From positions 248,001-312,000 of the forward strand of contig NC_047489.1 of assembly GCF_002079055.1 (NCBI RefSeq): a DNA stretch of 64,000 nucleotides, given 5' to 3'. Shown here piece after piece: positions 29,848 through 42,059 of the stretch (its first letter is position 1; each line of letters starts with the position of its first letter). Source of the DNA: Saccharomyces paradoxus. Its lineage: Eukaryota; Ascomycota; Saccharomycetes; Saccharomycetales; Saccharomycetaceae. A model generated the notes under the pieces. It did no database searches. It saw nothing but the letters and a program-made list of their open reading frames with translations, and was not told the origin of the DNA. The translations under genes were made by a program, and so were the position numbers.

Positions 29848-32229
29848 TTATTTTAGTTCTGAAATTTCACCATCGCGGTACACCAACCCCATAACGTTTA
29901 GGAACAAATTCAAATCTTGGTATAGTTTCTCTTTATTATAAATAATCGATTTTAATTCTGCATCTAATTCTTGAGACCTTTGAGGTAATACACTCAGCTC
30001 CTTTTCTTTTTTTTGCAAAGTTTCTGCCTCGTTAATAGTGGCAAAGATCTCATCACGTACTTCATCGATAATGATTCTCTGGTGGTTTAATTTCCCACTT
30101 AGTGCTAAACTAGCTAGGAACTGCCAAATATACGCTTCATCCATAAACTTGTCATTTTGTAGGTACATGATGTGATCATTATATTCTCTTGGAGGGAAGA
30201 TCAGCTGAATCTTACTTTCCAATGAAGTAAATAGTTTATCATAAATTTCATTCCATGTGGAGATTTCAGGAGATGAAAGAATATTAGATCTTGATGAATC
30301 TTGCTTGATTAATGCGGCACGAGAAATCAAAATAGTTATCAAATTTAGACCAATTTTGGAGGTGGTCAAGAATGAAACGTTGTTATTTTTAATTAACTGC
30401 AACAAAAGACCCATAATTTCGATAAAATTGGAGTTATTAGACAAGAACGAAACGATGATTTTTAATATGATCATTTGGAAGAGATCGACTTTCTTCAACT
30501 GTGTCAACGTTGGTTTTGGTGTGGTCTTGTAAGAACTCAATATAATGATCTGCAAATGTGATAATTCGTTGAAGATTTTTTGCAGGATCTTCAATTTTTG
30601 CTGTTTATCCAAGAAATTGAAAATTCTGGGCATAATCTTGATACCTTTGTCAAATGATAGCATCGAGATGAAGGGGTTTACGTCATATGAACAATCATCG
30701 ATGTGAAGGGCATCCCACATCGCAGTACTGTCAGTTTGTTGGCCATTCCTCAAATTGGCCTCCAAGTCTAAAATCTCTTCGTAAACTGTTTCAATTAACT
30801 CCAAGATGAATTTCTTTCCTCCTGACTTGTTCAAGTTTGTGGCACCATTGCCGTTGTTGAACGCATACGAAGATCTTCTTCTTTGTTTAGAAGCTGCAGC
30901 TGCTGCAGAGGAGCCTGCTGAAGAGGACCCCGGAGAGGTCAAATCCACGTTGGTCAAGGAGTCAGTGACGTCTTTCAGTGCATCAGGGTCAGAAGGCTGT
31001 TGTCTGGGAATCTGTAGCTGTCTTCTTGGATTCTTGCTGTTTAAAGTAGAAGAAATCTTACCCAGAACAGTGTTTGCTTGCTTATTGTCCTGATTGGAGT
31101 TACCAGCAGCTGCTTGTTGATCCTTCAACTTAGAAGGTCTTTCCTTAGCTACGGTAACAGCCTTTTCCACTTGACTTTGCATTCTCTGCAGGGCAATGTC
31201 GGTTCTCTTATAGCGACCACCGAGTCTGTGCCCAGAATGTTCCAAATACGCTCTTGCAATCAAGCCCTTGTTGGATTCAGAGGTGATACCGCCTCTTTGA
31301 ATAATCTTGTAGACTTGAAAGTAGAAATCCTCATTGTAAGGGTCCTCGGTGACAATTTGAGATAACTGATATCTGGTGATGAAGTCCTTATCACGAGGAG
31401 TCATTAAACCTGAGTATTTCAAGATTTTTTCCACTTTGGCGTGGCGAATCTGCAAACGTCTTTGCTCTTCAGGCGACAAGTCTCTCTTCGATCTGCGTCC
31501 ACCTTGCAGAGGCATTTTACCTGTACCCACCACAGGTCCTGGAGAAGGAGCATTGGCCATACCGATGGGCGAAGGTGAAGATTGCACTGGAACTTGTACA
31601 GGACCCATGGGCATTTGATTAATATTCACATTGACACCTGGAGGTGGAGGTGGAGGTGCAAATTGTGAGGGACCTGGTTGACCCGACGCAGGCTGCATCG
31701 GAAATTGCTGCTGAGGGGGGCCCTGTGGGAGACCCTGTGGATGACCCATGGCGTGGAAGTTCATAAACTGTTGCTGCATTTGACGTTGTTGCCTTTCCAA
31801 GTCTTGCATGGATAAGATCGGCTGTGGGGGGCCCATTTGCTGCGGAGCTGGAGCCATCGTGCCTTGAGGTGATGGCGCCATTGCTGGAGGTGGTGCAGTA
31901 GACCACAAAGATTCCATTGGCTTCAAGTCCAGAGGCGCTGCTGCGGCGTTTCCATTGCTCCTAGGGCCGCTAATTCCTTCTGCAGTAGCTGCAACATATG
32001 ATCTAGCAGTAGTACCGACACTGTTGCCACCAATTGCGTTGCTGCTGCCAGTGCTGTGAGGATTTCCAAAATCAAAGTCCGTACCAACCTGAACATTATC
32101 ACCAAACGTTTCGTCGTTCAAATAGTCGTTCTCCTCGAGTTCGTGCTCACCGTAGCCCCTGTAACTCTCTTCGAAATCCAGAGGACCATCCCGCCCATTA
32201 CTGTTATTTTCTAACCCAAAGAAAGACAT
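29848..32229 (-). CDS. PAT1: Pat1, mRNA decapping activator and P-body scaffold
   Basis: Binds Dhh1, the Lsm1-7 ring, Xrn1 and Dcp2 and moves mRNAs from translation to decapping. The ATG at 32229 (MSFFGLENNSNGRDGPLDFEE) matches the known start and gives 793 residues (about 796 in S. cerevisiae). The N-terminus keeps the Dhh1-contact motifs DETF (39-42) and DFDF (51-54). A Pro/Gln-rich segment follows (about 100-250), then the conserved RRSKRDLSPEEQRRLQIRHA region, and the helical PatC domain from about 470 to the end. An in-frame ATG 27 codons upstream (32310), with no stop between, could give a longer form; see findings. Confidence 0.97.
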   Translation of the reverse strand: MSFFGLENNSNGRDGPLDFEESYRGYGEHELEENDYLNDETFGDNVQVGTDFDFGNPHSTGSSNAIGGNSVGTTARSYVAATAEGISGPRSNGNAAAAPLDLKPMESLWSTAPPPAMAPSPQGTMAPAPQQMGPPQPILSMQDLERQQRQMQQQFMNFHAMGHPQGLPQGPPQQQFPMQPASGQPGPSQFAPPPPPPGVNVNINQMPMGPVQVPVQSSPSPIGMANAPSPGPVVGTGKMPLQGGRRSKRDLSPEEQRRLQIRHAKVEKILKYSGLMTPRDKDFITRYQLSQIVTEDPYNEDFYFQVYKIIQRGGITSESNKGLIARAYLEHSGHRLGGRYKRTDIALQRMQSQVEKAVTVAKERPSKLKDQQAAAGNSNQDNKQANTVLGKISSTLNSKNPRRQLQIPRQQPSDPDALKDVTDSLTNVDLTSPGSSSAGSSAAAAASKQRRRSSYAFNNGNGATNLNKSGGKKFILELIETVYEEILDLEANLRNGQQTDSTAMWDALHIDDCSYDVNPFISMLSFDKGIKIMPRIFNFLDKQQKLKILQKIFNELSHLQIIILSSYKTTPKPTLTQLKKVDLFQMIILKIIVSFLSNNSNFIEIMGLLLQLIKNNNVSFLTTSKIGLNLITILISRAALIKQDSSRSNILSSPEISTWNEIYDKLFTSLESKIQLIFPPREYNDHIMYLQNDKFMDEAYIWQFLASLALSGKLNHQRIIIDEVRDEIFATINEAETLQKKEKELSVLPQRSQELDAELKSIIYNKEKLYQDLNLFLNVMGLVYRDGEISELK

Positions 32230-32444
32230 TGTTGATGCTTCTTGCTGCTGTTTCTTTCCTGGTACAACCTTGCCTGTCTTCAAGGTTAACATGTTCTTTT
32301 CATTCACCATGTTTCTTTCTTTAAAAAGAGGAAGAGGAAAAAAAAAATTTCGTGTAATGCGAGAACAGCAAATAAGGAAGTGATAACAATAGTGTCAGTA
32401 ACAGTTTGAAACCGGACAGCTGAGTATCAGAAGAGGGGAAATTG

Positions 32445-33773
32445 ATGCGGTTGGGGAGTGCTTATGCGTATTGCAAACCGTCGCAGAATGTTGGGCTGAA
32501 GTTGGACTTGTTACGGGGTCTTCCAGGGTACGTGGGCCATGCCACGAGTAGAATCAACCGGTTGGAGAACCAGGACAGTTACTCGATTAAAATGATGCGA
32601 TCATGGCCTAATGCATATGGAAGTGCCCTGAACTGCTCTGTGTTCGATGGCCATGGGGAAAAAGGTGCGCAGTTGTCACAGTTGCTAGCAGACAAACTGT
32701 GTAGTAGCCTGGATTTCCCTGAATCCTTGTGGACCAAGCAGGACTTGAAGGGGTTGGTACAGGAGTATGCAAGAAGGTTTCCCGAGGGAAATTACTGGAA
32801 GCATAAGCTGACCACGTTTGACAAATTCTATGACAAGTTCATAAGGAGCTGCAACTCGAAACAGGAACTGCTGCTGATGAAGGAGGGCAACACCGCCATC
32901 CTTGGACAAAACGGTGGCAGGATGATTTTTGATAACATGGGGAATATTATTGACAAGATTGCACTGCTCACTGAGCTAGACCGGCTGCGATTGTTCTACG
33001 GGTTTGCCAGGTTCGATCTCGACCAATGCTGCGGCTTGGGCACCGCAGCCGGGTCTACATCGTCGTCCATATTTCTATATCCCTATGACGATCCGAATGC
33101 ACCCACAGATGAGGGAAAGGACGATGACTCGTGGATTATATCGCATTCCGGTTTGCTCAAACTCATTGTCACCCAGGTGGGCGACTCTAAGATCATCCTA
33201 TGCGATCAAGACGGAATTGCACACGCACTGACAACAACTCATCACACCAATTCCAGTAGGGAACGGCGTCGTTTGAATCTGGACCCTTCTCGCTTAGACC
33301 CAGACGCCTTTGGAGAGACAAGATTCTTGAACAATTTCGCCAACACAAGATCTTTTGGTGATGTGGCTGGGAAACCGTATGGTATATCTAGTGAACCGGA
33401 CATTTTTTCGTTCCTGATCGGAAATACTCTGCGCTTGCCACGATCTGAACGGTCTAAGCTTCCCTTCAATGGTGACGAATGCTTCCTGGCGCTCGTCACC
33501 GACGGCATCACCAATAAGCTTGCAGACCAAGAGGTTGTTGACCTCATCACCTCCACGGTGAATTCCTGGGGGCTGAAAAAGGCAACTCCACAGTTTGTAG
33601 CAGACGAAACAATCAAATTTATTCAGGCCATCGCCTCAAAGCACTCAGACAACGCCACTTGTGTGGTGGTTAGGCTATCCAATTGGGGCAATTGGCCCAA
33701 TGTCGACAGAACTGGTCTCCAGAGAGAAACCAAACTAATGAATGCCCAATCTAACGAAACAAAGTTGAACTAG
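32445..33773 (+). CDS. PTC6: Ptc6, mitochondrial type 2C protein phosphatase
   Basis: PP2C phosphatase of the mitochondrial intermembrane space or matrix, also called Aup1, linked to mitophagy and to dephosphorylation of the pyruvate dehydrogenase subunit Pda1. The ATG at 32445 gives 442 residues, the known length. Metal-binding and catalytic blocks are all present: ENQDSYSI (about 41-48), [10 protein letters not shown] (65-74), [39 protein letters not shown] and [11 protein letters not shown]. The N-terminus is basic, suiting a presequence. It diverges from PAT1. Confidence 0.97.
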   Translation: MRLGSAYAYCKPSQNVGLKLDLLRGLPGYVGHATSRINRLENQDSYSIKMMRSWPNAYGSALNCSVFDGHGEKGAQLSQLLADKLCSSLDFPESLWTKQDLKGLVQEYARRFPEGNYWKHKLTTFDKFYDKFIRSCNSKQELLLMKEGNTAILGQNGGRMIFDNMGNIIDKIALLTELDRLRLFYGFARFDLDQCCGLGTAAGSTSSSIFLYPYDDPNAPTDEGKDDDSWIISHSGLLKLIVTQVGDSKIILCDQDGIAHALTTTHHTNSSRERRRLNLDPSRLDPDAFGETRFLNNFANTRSFGDVAGKPYGISSEPDIFSFLIGNTLRLPRSERSKLPFNGDECFLALVTDGITNKLADQEVVDLITSTVNSWGLKKATPQFVADETIKFIQAIASKHSDNATCVVVRLSNWGNWPNVDRTGLQRETKLMNAQSNETKLN

Positions 33774-33969
33774 ACACCCTTGAGTGGGAAGAAGTTCTAG
33801 ATAATCATATCCTTAATCCTTTTTTCTTCTTTTTTTTAGTACGTATACATATATAGTACTCTTTTTATATTCTTTATAGCGCATTTTAAACACCTTTCTG
33901 AAAAAATGCTGAGAACTTGATGCTAATCGAAAGATTGAAAAAGGTCCATAGAGGCAAGCCAATAACGCG

Positions 33970-36900
33970 ATGAATAACGGTTCTGGTCGATATTTGCTAA
34001 CTCCTCCAGATGATCTTCATCCCTACGTGCCAAGTTCGAAACGGCAGGAGCAAGTATACCCTGATTTCAAGCCTTGGGAGCACACTGCAGCGGAAGATCA
34101 AATCCTGGTAAACTTTGTAGCCAAGGGATTTTATCATACACCAATGGTAAATTTCGAGTCCATATCTGCGAGATCATCCGTCCATGAATCATTGGTCACC
34201 CAATCTAACCTTCTTTCTCAGCAATTCGACAAAATCATCAAGATTAGAGAAGACCACATTAATAAGATCCCCTCAAATTCCACTACAACGTTACACGGGC
34301 CTGGCTTTCAGCTACCTAATAGAATCACCCTTACTGATCATAGAAAGGAAACGTGGTTGCATGAATTGAGTTCTTCCCACGCTTCGCTCGTCAAGATTGG
34401 TAAATTTATACCTCACGGTTTGAAAAGAAGACAAGTCATCGAGCAGTGCTATTTAAAATTTATACCCTTGAAAAGGGCCATTTGGTTGATTAAATGCTGT
34501 TATTTTATCGAATGGAAATCGAATCACAAGAAGAAGAGGTCAAATTCTGCTGGAGTGGACGATGCCATTTCTATGCATTTGTTAAAGGACTGGACGGACA
34601 CATTCGTGTACATCCTGGAAAAGCTCATCTTTGATATGACAAATCATTATAACGATTCCCAACAACTACGTGTGTGGAAGAGACAGATCTCTTATTTTTT
34701 AAAGCTTTTGGGAAACTGCTACTCATTGAAACTGATCAATAAGGAAATTTTTCATCATTGGCTTGTGGAGTTTATAAACAAAATGGAAAATTTCGAATTT
34801 TTGCCGTTGTCTTTACATATTCTAATGATTTTCTGGAACGACATCTGTCAAATTGACACGAATTCTCCTGCTGCTGCTACAACAACATCGAATCAAAAAG
34901 AGCCTTTCTTTTTGGTAACGAAAATCACGGATATGCTACTGCACAAATATTATATTGTTTCCAGCAGTAAATCAATGATCAACGACGAAAACTACATCAT
35001 TAATGATATAAAGAAAAACAACAAGATAAAGTTGAATATCCTGAAGATTTTATCCAGTTTGATTTTAAAAATTTTTCAAGAGCAATCTTTAGAAGTGTTT
35101 ATATTTCCAACGTCTAACTGGGAAATTTATAAACCCTTACTTTTTGAGATAGTGTCAAATGCTGACACCACTCCAAATTCTGATATGAAGAAAAAATTGG
35201 AGTTAATCAGTTACAGAAACGAGTCGTTGAAGAATAACTCTTCTATACGAAACATCACAATGTCTGCCAGCAATGCAAATGACTTTCAACTAACCATAGT
35301 AACCTGCAAGCAGTTCCCAAAACTATCATGCATTCAATTGAACTGCATAGATACCCAGTTCACCAGGCTACTGGACGATAACCCTACGGAATTCGATTGG
35401 CCCACTTACATTGACCAAAATCCCCTTACAATGCACAAAATTATCCAATTGATTCTCTGGTCCATACATCCATCAAGACAATTTGATCATTATGAATCCA
35501 ATCAGCTGGTGGCGAAATTACTACTATTACGAATAAATTCAACAGATGAGGATTTGCATGAATTTCAGATAGAAGATGCCATTTGGTCATTGGTTTTCCA
35601 ACTAGCCAAAAATTTTTCGGCTCAAAAGAGGGTAGTATCATATATGATGCCTTCATTGTATCGTTTGCTTAATATACTAATTACTTATGGTATAATTAAG
35701 GTCCCTACATATATCAGAAAACTAATCAGTTCCGGTTTGCTTTATCTCCAAGATTCCAATGATAAGTTCGTGCATGTCCAGCTGTTAATTAACTTGAAAA
35801 TTTCACCTTTAATGAAAAGTCAATACAATATGGTTTTAAGAAACGTTATGGAGTATGACGTTAAGTTTTATGAAGTTTTTAATTTCGACCAACTCGTGGA
35901 AATCACAGAACAAATCAAAACGCGAATACTCTCCAACGACATGATCGATTTACAACTATTGAAGACTCCCTTGAGCATTAAAATTATGGTTGCAGAATGG
36001 TACTTATCACACTTATGTTCTGGTATCTTATCTAGTGTCAATCGTACAGTATTGCTAAAAATATTCAAGATTTTTTGTATCGATTTGGAAGTTTTCCACC
36101 ATTTTTTCAAATGGATCGAATTTATTGTTTATCATCAACTGCTAAGTGATATAGAATCTCTGGAGGCATTAATGGACATCTTGCTATGCTATCAAAAATT
36201 GTTCTCACAGTTCATTAATGACCACATACTTTTCACGAAGACTTTCATATTCATTTACAAAAAAGTTCTGAGAGAAAAAGACGTATCTGCTTATAATGTG
36301 ACTTCATTCATGCCATTCTGGAAATTTTTTATGAAGAACTTCCCCTTTGTTTTAAAGGTGGATAACGATTTGAGGATTGAGTTACAGTCTGTTTACAATG
36401 ACGAGAAATTGAAAACCGAGAAATTGAAAAATGATAAATCAGAAGTATTGAAGGTGTATTCTATGATAAATAATTCAAGCCATACTGTCGGACAGTCTTG
36501 GAATTTTCCCGAAGTGTTCCAAATAAATATCAGGTTTTTACTACACAACTCTGAGATTAGTGATGCCACCACAAGCAAGCTGTTCCAGAAGGCACGAAAC
36601 AACGTCATGCTTTTGATTGCTACTAATTTGAAGGAGTATAACAAATTCATGTCAATTTTCTTGAAAAGGAAAGATTTTACTAATGAAAATTTAATTCAAT
36701 TGATTTCTCTAAAACTTTTAACTTTTGAAGTGACTCAGAATGTATTGGGGCTCGAGTATACTATTCAATTATTACCAATGAATTTGAAAAATAATGATAA
36801 TTCTTATGGCCTGTTTTTGAAATATCACAAAGAGCAATTTATAAAGTCAAATTTTGAAAAAATTTTACTGACATGTTATGAATTGGATAAAAAAAATCGT

Positions 36901-38262
36901 GGCAACAAATGTGAAACCAACTATTACGAGATTCTATTAAAAATTTTGATAACCTATGGGTCATCTCCCAAATTACTTGCAACATCTACAAAAATTATAA
37001 TATTATTATTGAATGATAGCGTTGAAAACTCATCTAATGTTTTAGAGGATATTTTGTACTATTCAACCTGTCCATCGGCAACGGATCTTAACGATATACC
37101 CCTGGGTAGTGGACAACCTGGCAATGGCAGTGTTGTTGCCAATAATGATAACAGTGACGATGATGATCATACAGTTGATGAAATAGATCAAGTAGAATAT
37201 TACAGTATGATGGATTTTGCCAATCTTTGGATTTTCCAAGCGTTTACCTGTTTTTGCATCGAAAAAATCACAAAGAATAATGAGCCAGCAATAGTGATAG
37301 AAGAATTGAAAAATTTCATCTTCCAAATTATCGAAATAACTAATTCTAATGATTTATGTTCACAAATATTTGACCGACTGAAGGATATGCAGATTATTGA
37401 AATGATAACTCAAATCGTGGAGAAAGATTTCTGCACTACTTGTTTGCAAATCAACAACCAAAAGATGGAAGATAATTATATCGTTGTGGTAATCGAAATT
37501 ATAACATCATTATCCAAAAGATTTCAAAGAGAAACTTCTGGTATGATAGTTATTTCCACGGAAAACTACCATTTACTAATAAAGATTATAGGACAATTAA
37601 GCGATCTGAACGAAGGAAATTTATCCAAGAAAGAAATTCAAATTGACGCCCTCTTGAAAATTTTCACTTTCCACCAGGATTCTATTTTCCAACGCATCAT
37701 CGCTGATTTGACAACTGATAAAACCGCAAGCCCATTCATTGATAGCATGTGCAAATTGTTTGATAAAATATCATTCAATTTGAGATTGAAGTTATTCCTG
37801 TACGAAATTTTGTCTTCATTGAAGTCGTTCGCCATCTATTCATCCACAATTGATACCCCAGCATTCCACACGAGCGGCAAGATTGAACTGCCGAAGAAAT
37901 TGCTCAACTTGCCACCATTCCAAGTGTCCTCTTTTGTCAAAGATACGAAACTTCATGGTGGCGACTATGGGGAAGAAGAAGGCGAAGAAGATGCAGAGCA
38001 AGAGGAATCGTTTAGTTTAGAGTTAGGCATTGGCGTAGTTGAAATGACACACGAAGACGAACAGAAATGGCTGATTTATGACAAGAAAGATCATAAATAT
38101 GTCTGTACATTTTCCATGGAGCCGTACCACTTCATCTCCAACTATAATACCAAGTATACGGATGACGTGGCTACTGGCAGTACAGATACAGCAGCATTCA
38201 ACGATTCCTGTGTAAACCTGAGTCTTTTCGATGCTCGATTCGAGAGAAAGAATCCACACTGA
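33970..38262 (+). CDS. SRB8: Srb8/Med12, subunit of the Mediator CDK8 module
   Basis: Large scaffold of the Mediator kinase module (Srb8, Srb9, Srb10, Srb11) that activates the Cdk8 kinase Srb10 and represses or tunes Pol II transcription. The product has 1430 residues (about 1427 in S. cerevisiae). The conserved N-terminal Med12 domain is seen around residues 20-170 ([20 protein letters not shown] and later [12 protein letters not shown]). The rest is mainly helical and Leu/Ile/Asn-rich. A short acidic-Asn loop (about 1048-1070) and a Glu-rich stretch near 1335-1350 mark disordered segments. The start is the ATG at 33970. Confidence 0.97.
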   Translation: MNNGSGRYLLTPPDDLHPYVPSSKRQEQVYPDFKPWEHTAAEDQILVNFVAKGFYHTPMVNFESISARSSVHESLVTQSNLLSQQFDKIIKIREDHINKIPSNSTTTLHGPGFQLPNRITLTDHRKETWLHELSSSHASLVKIGKFIPHGLKRRQVIEQCYLKFIPLKRAIWLIKCCYFIEWKSNHKKKRSNSAGVDDAISMHLLKDWTDTFVYILEKLIFDMTNHYNDSQQLRVWKRQISYFLKLLGNCYSLKLINKEIFHHWLVEFINKMENFEFLPLSLHILMIFWNDICQIDTNSPAAATTTSNQKEPFFLVTKITDMLLHKYYIVSSSKSMINDENYIINDIKKNNKIKLNILKILSSLILKIFQEQSLEVFIFPTSNWEIYKPLLFEIVSNADTTPNSDMKKKLELISYRNESLKNNSSIRNITMSASNANDFQLTIVTCKQFPKLSCIQLNCIDTQFTRLLDDNPTEFDWPTYIDQNPLTMHKIIQLILWSIHPSRQFDHYESNQLVAKLLLLRINSTDEDLHEFQIEDAIWSLVFQLAKNFSAQKRVVSYMMPSLYRLLNILITYGIIKVPTYIRKLISSGLLYLQDSNDKFVHVQLLINLKISPLMKSQYNMVLRNVMEYDVKFYEVFNFDQLVEITEQIKTRILSNDMIDLQLLKTPLSIKIMVAEWYLSHLCSGILSSVNRTVLLKIFKIFCIDLEVFHHFFKWIEFIVYHQLLSDIESLEALMDILLCYQKLFSQFINDHILFTKTFIFIYKKVLREKDVSAYNVTSFMPFWKFFMKNFPFVLKVDNDLRIELQSVYNDEKLKTEKLKNDKSEVLKVYSMINNSSHTVGQSWNFPEVFQINIRFLLHNSEISDATTSKLFQKARNNVMLLIATNLKEYNKFMSIFLKRKDFTNENLIQLISLKLLTFEVTQNVLGLEYTIQLLPMNLKNNDNSYGLFLKYHKEQFIKSNFEKILLTCYELDKKNRGNKCETNYYEILLKILITYGSSPKLLATSTKIIILLLNDSVENSSNVLEDILYYSTCPSATDLNDIPLGSGQPGNGSVVANNDNSDDDDHTVDEIDQVEYYSMMDFANLWIFQAFTCFCIEKITKNNEPAIVIEELKNFIFQIIEITNSNDLCSQIFDRLKDMQIIEMITQIVEKDFCTTCLQINNQKMEDNYIVVVIEIITSLSKRFQRETSGMIVISTENYHLLIKIIGQLSDLNEGNLSKKEIQIDALLKIFTFHQDSIFQRIIADLTTDKTASPFIDSMCKLFDKISFNLRLKLFLYEILSSLKSFAIYSSTIDTPAFHTSGKIELPKKLLNLPPFQVSSFVKDTKLHGGDYGEEEGEEDAEQEESFSLELGIGVVEMTHEDEQKWLIYDKKDHKYVCTFSMEPYHFISNYNTKYTDDVATGSTDTAAFNDSCVNLSLFDARFERKNPH

Positions 38263-38490
38263 ACTAGCAAGCATACAAAATGAATAAAATATAAATTCAC
38301 CTAATAGCAGTCATTATATACTAACTTTTAATACCCAGCTATTATTCTATGAATTATCGTACCAAATGATATGTTTGCCACTGAGTATAAAACCGGGGCT
38401 ATATGAGCGATGGCAATAAAGAAGAATAAAGTAAAACGGCTATCCGCTTACAAGGTTAGTACCAGAGTATATCAGCCTACTTAAACTGGA

Positions 38491-38877
38491 ATGATTACCC
38501 CAAAGGCAACGTATGATTCGGTAGCCAAGTTCCAAAAAACGGACCTGCATCAAGATCTAGATTACATCGTTCTGCAACAACGGAGAACACAGCTAGAGAC
38601 GCTCATCATTGAAAGAGAATCTTTCGTCAAGAATCTGTGTTCTCTTTTCCACAAAATTCAAAAGACCAAGAATTACCAAGAATTTGTAGATGTATTGGCG
38701 GAGAATAGGGATTTACTGCGAAAAGTTTTCACTGTGGAGAACGGATTTCAAAAACAACGATGGATTACTGACGACGACATTCCTCAGATAGACTGGAACA
38801 AGTTTGCTCTAGATATCAACGCTTATATAGCGGAAAACGATCAATTGTTGGCTTTGTATGAAGATGGCTTATTATGA
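38491..38877 (+). CDS. AHC2: Ahc2, subunit of the ADA histone acetyltransferase complex
   Basis: Protein specific to the ADA form of the Gcn5 acetyltransferase (with Ahc1, Ada2 and Ada3), absent from SAGA. It has 128 residues, as known in S. cerevisiae. The sequence is mostly helical with a likely coiled-coil at about 30-70 (QQRRTQLETLIIERESFVKN), and the C-terminus ends in YEDGLL. No catalytic motif is expected or seen. The start is the ATG at 38491. It reads in the same direction as SRB8 and TRX3. Confidence 0.95.
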   Translation: MITPKATYDSVAKFQKTDLHQDLDYIVLQQRRTQLETLIIERESFVKNLCSLFHKIQKTKNYQEFVDVLAENRDLLRKVFTVENGFQKQRWITDDDIPQIDWNKFALDINAYIAENDQLLALYEDGLL

Positions 38878-39190
38878 TCAATTAGCGGCTATGGACATTT
38901 TTAAACTTATATATACATATATGTATATGTGTATTGCGTAAATACACGATGAAAAACAACGCTATAGGTATAGTGACAATGATGATGACCTAAAATATTA
39001 CCTTTGAGGTACGGTTTGAGTGCGTGTGCATGTTTCACTATTTTTTCATTCTAAACATGGATTATGCACCTGCAGATTTTGTTACGTAGTGTTCTACAAT
39101 GGGAAAAATCGTCGCGATGTGATATAAAACGAGGAAGCCCCCTACTAAACAAAATAGGTTTATTTACTAAATAGAGGCACCAAAGCTGTT
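38878..39190. other. 313-bp intergenic region AHC2-TRX3
   Basis: This holds the AHC2 3' end, with a TA-rich polyadenylation-like tract near 38910, and the TRX3 promoter. A TTACTAA at 39164-39170 matches the Yap1 core but lies only about 20 bp before the TRX3 ATG, so it is probably within the leader. Nothing else is seen. Confidence 0.6.
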
Positions 39191-39574
39191 ATGTTGTACT
39201 ATAGGCCTGCGATGAGGATGGCGGTGAGACCGCTACAAAGTGTAAGATTCCAGTCCTCATATACTAGTATTACTAAATTGACGAATCTAACAGAATTCAA
39301 GAATCTCATCAAACAAAATGACAAACTAGTCATTGATTTTTATGCCACTTGGTGCGGTCCTTGTAAGATGATGCAACCACACTTGACGAAATTAATTCAA
39401 GCTTATCCAGAAGTAAGATTTGTCAAATGCGACGTGGATGAGTCACCAGATATTGCCAAAGAGTGTGAAGTGACGGCTATGCCAACTTTTGTTCTTGGCA
39501 AGGATGGTCAACTCATCGGCAAGATCATTGGAGCTAACCCTGGTGCTTTGGAGAAGGGAATCAAGGATCTGTAA
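39191..39574 (+). CDS. TRX3: Trx3, mitochondrial thioredoxin
   Basis: Disulfide reductase of the mitochondrial matrix, reduced by Trr2. The length of 127 residues equals the S. cerevisiae protein. The first 20 or so residues are basic and lack acidic residues (MLYYRPAMRMAVRPLQSVRF), a presequence. The thioredoxin fold follows, with the active site W54-C55-G56-P57-C58 and the cis-proline in TAMPTF. Catalytic and structural residues are all intact. The start is the ATG at 39191. Confidence 0.98.
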   Translation: MLYYRPAMRMAVRPLQSVRFQSSYTSITKLTNLTEFKNLIKQNDKLVIDFYATWCGPCKMMQPHLTKLIQAYPEVRFVKCDVDESPDIAKECEVTAMPTFVLGKDGQLIGKIIGANPGALEKGIKDL

Positions 39575-39917
39575 ACTTTTATATTCATAAACACATGTAG
39601 TTTTTTTTTCGGTTTTAAATATGAGAAAGGAAAAAGATAGTAAATATATATATATAAAAAAAGGAAAGTAAGCTTATACAATATACAAATAAATTCATAT
39701 CAAAGAATTATGAACTGTAATTTTTGGAAACACAGGAAAAGGAGGGGAGAGGATGAATGGTGGAGAAAGCAACTGTTTGTTTTAAAGCGTACCTGGATCA
39801 TAACATAACAAAAAAGTAGATAAAAAAAATAATGGAGAGAAAGATATAATGACAATGAATTGAAGAATAGTTTAGTTAGTTACATTTGTAAAGTGTTCCT
39901 TTATTTGTGTTCTGTTC
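39575..39917. other. 343-bp convergent region TRX3/TUP1
   Basis: Gene 3' ends only: A/T-rich tracts and a short TATA run near 39645. No ORF, repeat of note or RNA gene. Confidence 0.65.
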
Positions 39918-42059
39918 TTAATTTGGCGCTATTTTTTTATACTTCCAAATTCTTGCTTTACAATCACCGCTACCAGTAGCAAAAACATTATATTCTGGAC
40001 CCAGCGGGGACCCATTTGCCACAGCCACAGATATAACTGAATTTCTATGACCTTGCAACATCAATAACGGATTGCCGGATTTCTTATCCCAGAACAGGAC
40101 GCCACGATCTTTGGAACCGGACAAGATGTACTCATCATTTTGTGTGGTGGCCACTGACAATACAAAGTCTTTATGCCCGATATAGGTAACTTCACAGGTG
40201 CCGGAATTTGGCGTCTTCGAATCACTCTTGTTGTTGGCATTCTGTAAATTCCACAGCTTAACAGATCTATCTAATGAACCGGATACAACGCTTTGTCCAT
40301 CTCTAGTGAAGACAACGCTATAAACAGAGTCCTTGTGACCCGTACCGGATTCGTTCTCTGAATCTAGCCTTTCCACTAAGAACCCAGTCTCAGAATCCCA
40401 AACTCTCACAGCGCGATCTAAGGAACCAGCAGCAATGTATTTACCATCACCTGGTGACACAGCAACTGTGGTAACACCATCTTCAATGGATAAAGTCAAT
40501 GAACATTGACCTGTACGTAAGTCCCAAATACGAACGGTACGGTCACCAGAACCGGAGACTAGTTTGTCACCTGAAGGGAAGTAGTCCAACGAATAAATGT
40601 CTTGTTCGTGACCTTGAAGGATCATCACAATTTTTCTGTTTTCAATATCCCAAATTCTAATCAATCTGTCTTCAGCACCAGTTGCCAGGAACTTCCCATC
40701 TGGGGAAAAACACACTGAACGGATATACAAGTCGGATGATGGGGAAGACGAAGTGTTTAGGTTTTCCACGTCTTTGGCCAATTCTGCTGCCGTAGTCATC
40801 GCCGTGGTGGTGATTGTGGTGGTGGTAGTGGTTGTCATTGTATTATTATCCGTGGACGTGGTGGTGTTATTTTCGGTGACGGAATTTCGATGATTGTTGG
40901 CAGCAGAATCGTCAGATAAACGAGCCACCAAAGAACCATCCGAGACGCGATACACTTGAGTAGTTTTGTTACAGCCTGTGGCTAAGTATTCACCATCATT
41001 ACTGAACTTCACGCAGCAAACAACTGAGGTATGATCCAAGGATTTATGTAGTTCAACGTCAATGTCTCTTGGTAGTGCCGGGTTGTATAGGATATAATAA
41101 TCATTAGTTTGCTTCTTTAGGGCATCGGGAACAGACTGAGAGTCTAGGTCCAAAAGGAAAGGTGGGATAGGTTTAGAGTGGTTTGCTCTTTGATTGTAAG
41201 GAACCAAGTAGTGATCCTGGTGCAAACTAGCGGGGCCGGCTTCTTCCTCCTTTGGTTTGATTTCAGGTTCAGTTGCGGTAGTAGTGATAGCCGTGGTGGC
41301 GGATCCGGCGTCATTCATCTTCGAAATATTATTGTTTTCCGGTTCAGTTTCCTTCAACGTAGATTCAGGTGCTTTGACAGAGGGTAAAGTAGTGGTCTCT
41401 TTAGAAGTAGGTGATCCGTTGATGGCAGAGTTGCTCAATGGCGCCACGGAAACCTGAGGAGGTGGCTGCTGCTGTTGAAGTTGCTGTTGGTGCAGTTGCT
41501 GTTGTGGTAGTTGTTGTTGGGCATTTGCGGACACTACGGGCAAAGTGGTGGTAGGCAATTGTGAGCCGACCAGATTAGGACGGCTAGCTTGTACTGGGAA
41601 GGCCGATGGCGAACCAGTAGTTGTGTTTGCTGCTGGAGTAGCGGTTGCCGAACCAGTAGCCGGTGGTTGTTGCGCAACTGGAACAGATGCAGAGGCAGCA
41701 GCTAGCTGTTGCTGTTGCTGTTGTAAGTGCTGCTGAACCTGTTGCTGCTGTTGCTGCTGTTGTTGTTGCTGGACGGTCAAAGATGCGATTTGATGATCTC
41801 TTTGCTCCAATCCTAGTTTCAAGTGCTTGATCTCCTCTTCATACGCGTCCTTCATTTTCCTGTGGGTTAGTTCCAGTTCGTAGACGGTGTTTCTTATTTG
41901 TTGCATCTCAGCCAGCTGTTGGTTCATTTTGAAATCGTAATCCTTTTGGTTTTGCAAACGGTAGGTATTTGCCTCCTGTGAGACTTGGACAAACTCCTGC
42001 CTGATAGCATCGAGAAGCTCATTCAGTTTATTCTGCGTATTCGAAACGCTGGCAGTCAT
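39918..42059 (-). CDS. TUP1: Tup1 general transcriptional co-repressor
   Basis: Global co-repressor that forms a complex with Cyc8/Ssn6 and is brought to promoters by sequence-specific repressors. It has 713 residues, as known. The N-terminal coiled coil (about 1-90) makes the tetramer and binds Cyc8. Gln-rich tracts (about 96-120 and 180-200) and a Ser/Thr/Pro linker follow. The C-terminal seven-bladed WD40 propeller covers about 335-713 (blades ending IRIWDI, VRIWDL, VRVWDS, VKLWNL, VLFWDK, ARIWKY). A Thr-rich insert of about 45 residues lies between the first two blades and is repeat-prone. The start is the ATG at 42059. Confidence 0.98.
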   Translation of the reverse strand: MTASVSNTQNKLNELLDAIRQEFVQVSQEANTYRLQNQKDYDFKMNQQLAEMQQIRNTVYELELTHRKMKDAYEEEIKHLKLGLEQRDHQIASLTVQQQQQQQQQQQVQQHLQQQQQQLAAASASVPVAQQPPATGSATATPAANTTTGSPSAFPVQASRPNLVGSQLPTTTLPVVSANAQQQLPQQQLHQQQLQQQQPPPQVSVAPLSNSAINGSPTSKETTTLPSVKAPESTLKETEPENNNISKMNDAGSATTAITTTATEPEIKPKEEEAGPASLHQDHYLVPYNQRANHSKPIPPFLLDLDSQSVPDALKKQTNDYYILYNPALPRDIDVELHKSLDHTSVVCCVKFSNDGEYLATGCNKTTQVYRVSDGSLVARLSDDSAANNHRNSVTENNTTTSTDNNTMTTTTTTTITTTAMTTAAELAKDVENLNTSSSPSSDLYIRSVCFSPDGKFLATGAEDRLIRIWDIENRKIVMILQGHEQDIYSLDYFPSGDKLVSGSGDRTVRIWDLRTGQCSLTLSIEDGVTTVAVSPGDGKYIAAGSLDRAVRVWDSETGFLVERLDSENESGTGHKDSVYSVVFTRDGQSVVSGSLDRSVKLWNLQNANNKSDSKTPNSGTCEVTYIGHKDFVLSVATTQNDEYILSGSKDRGVLFWDKKSGNPLLMLQGHRNSVISVAVANGSPLGPEYNVFATGSGDCKARIWKYKKIAPN
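41696..41775 (-). repeat. CAG/CAA tract coding polyglutamine in TUP1
   Basis: A mixed CAG/CAA run codes for about 24 Gln with few interruptions (Val, His-Leu) after the Tup1 coiled coil. Mixed codon use tends to stabilise such tracts, but length often varies between species. Confidence 0.9.

Noticed and set aside
39206-39214. GCGATGAGG, a PAC-like motif
   Set aside because: It lies inside the TRX3 coding sequence, and no RRPE is nearby.
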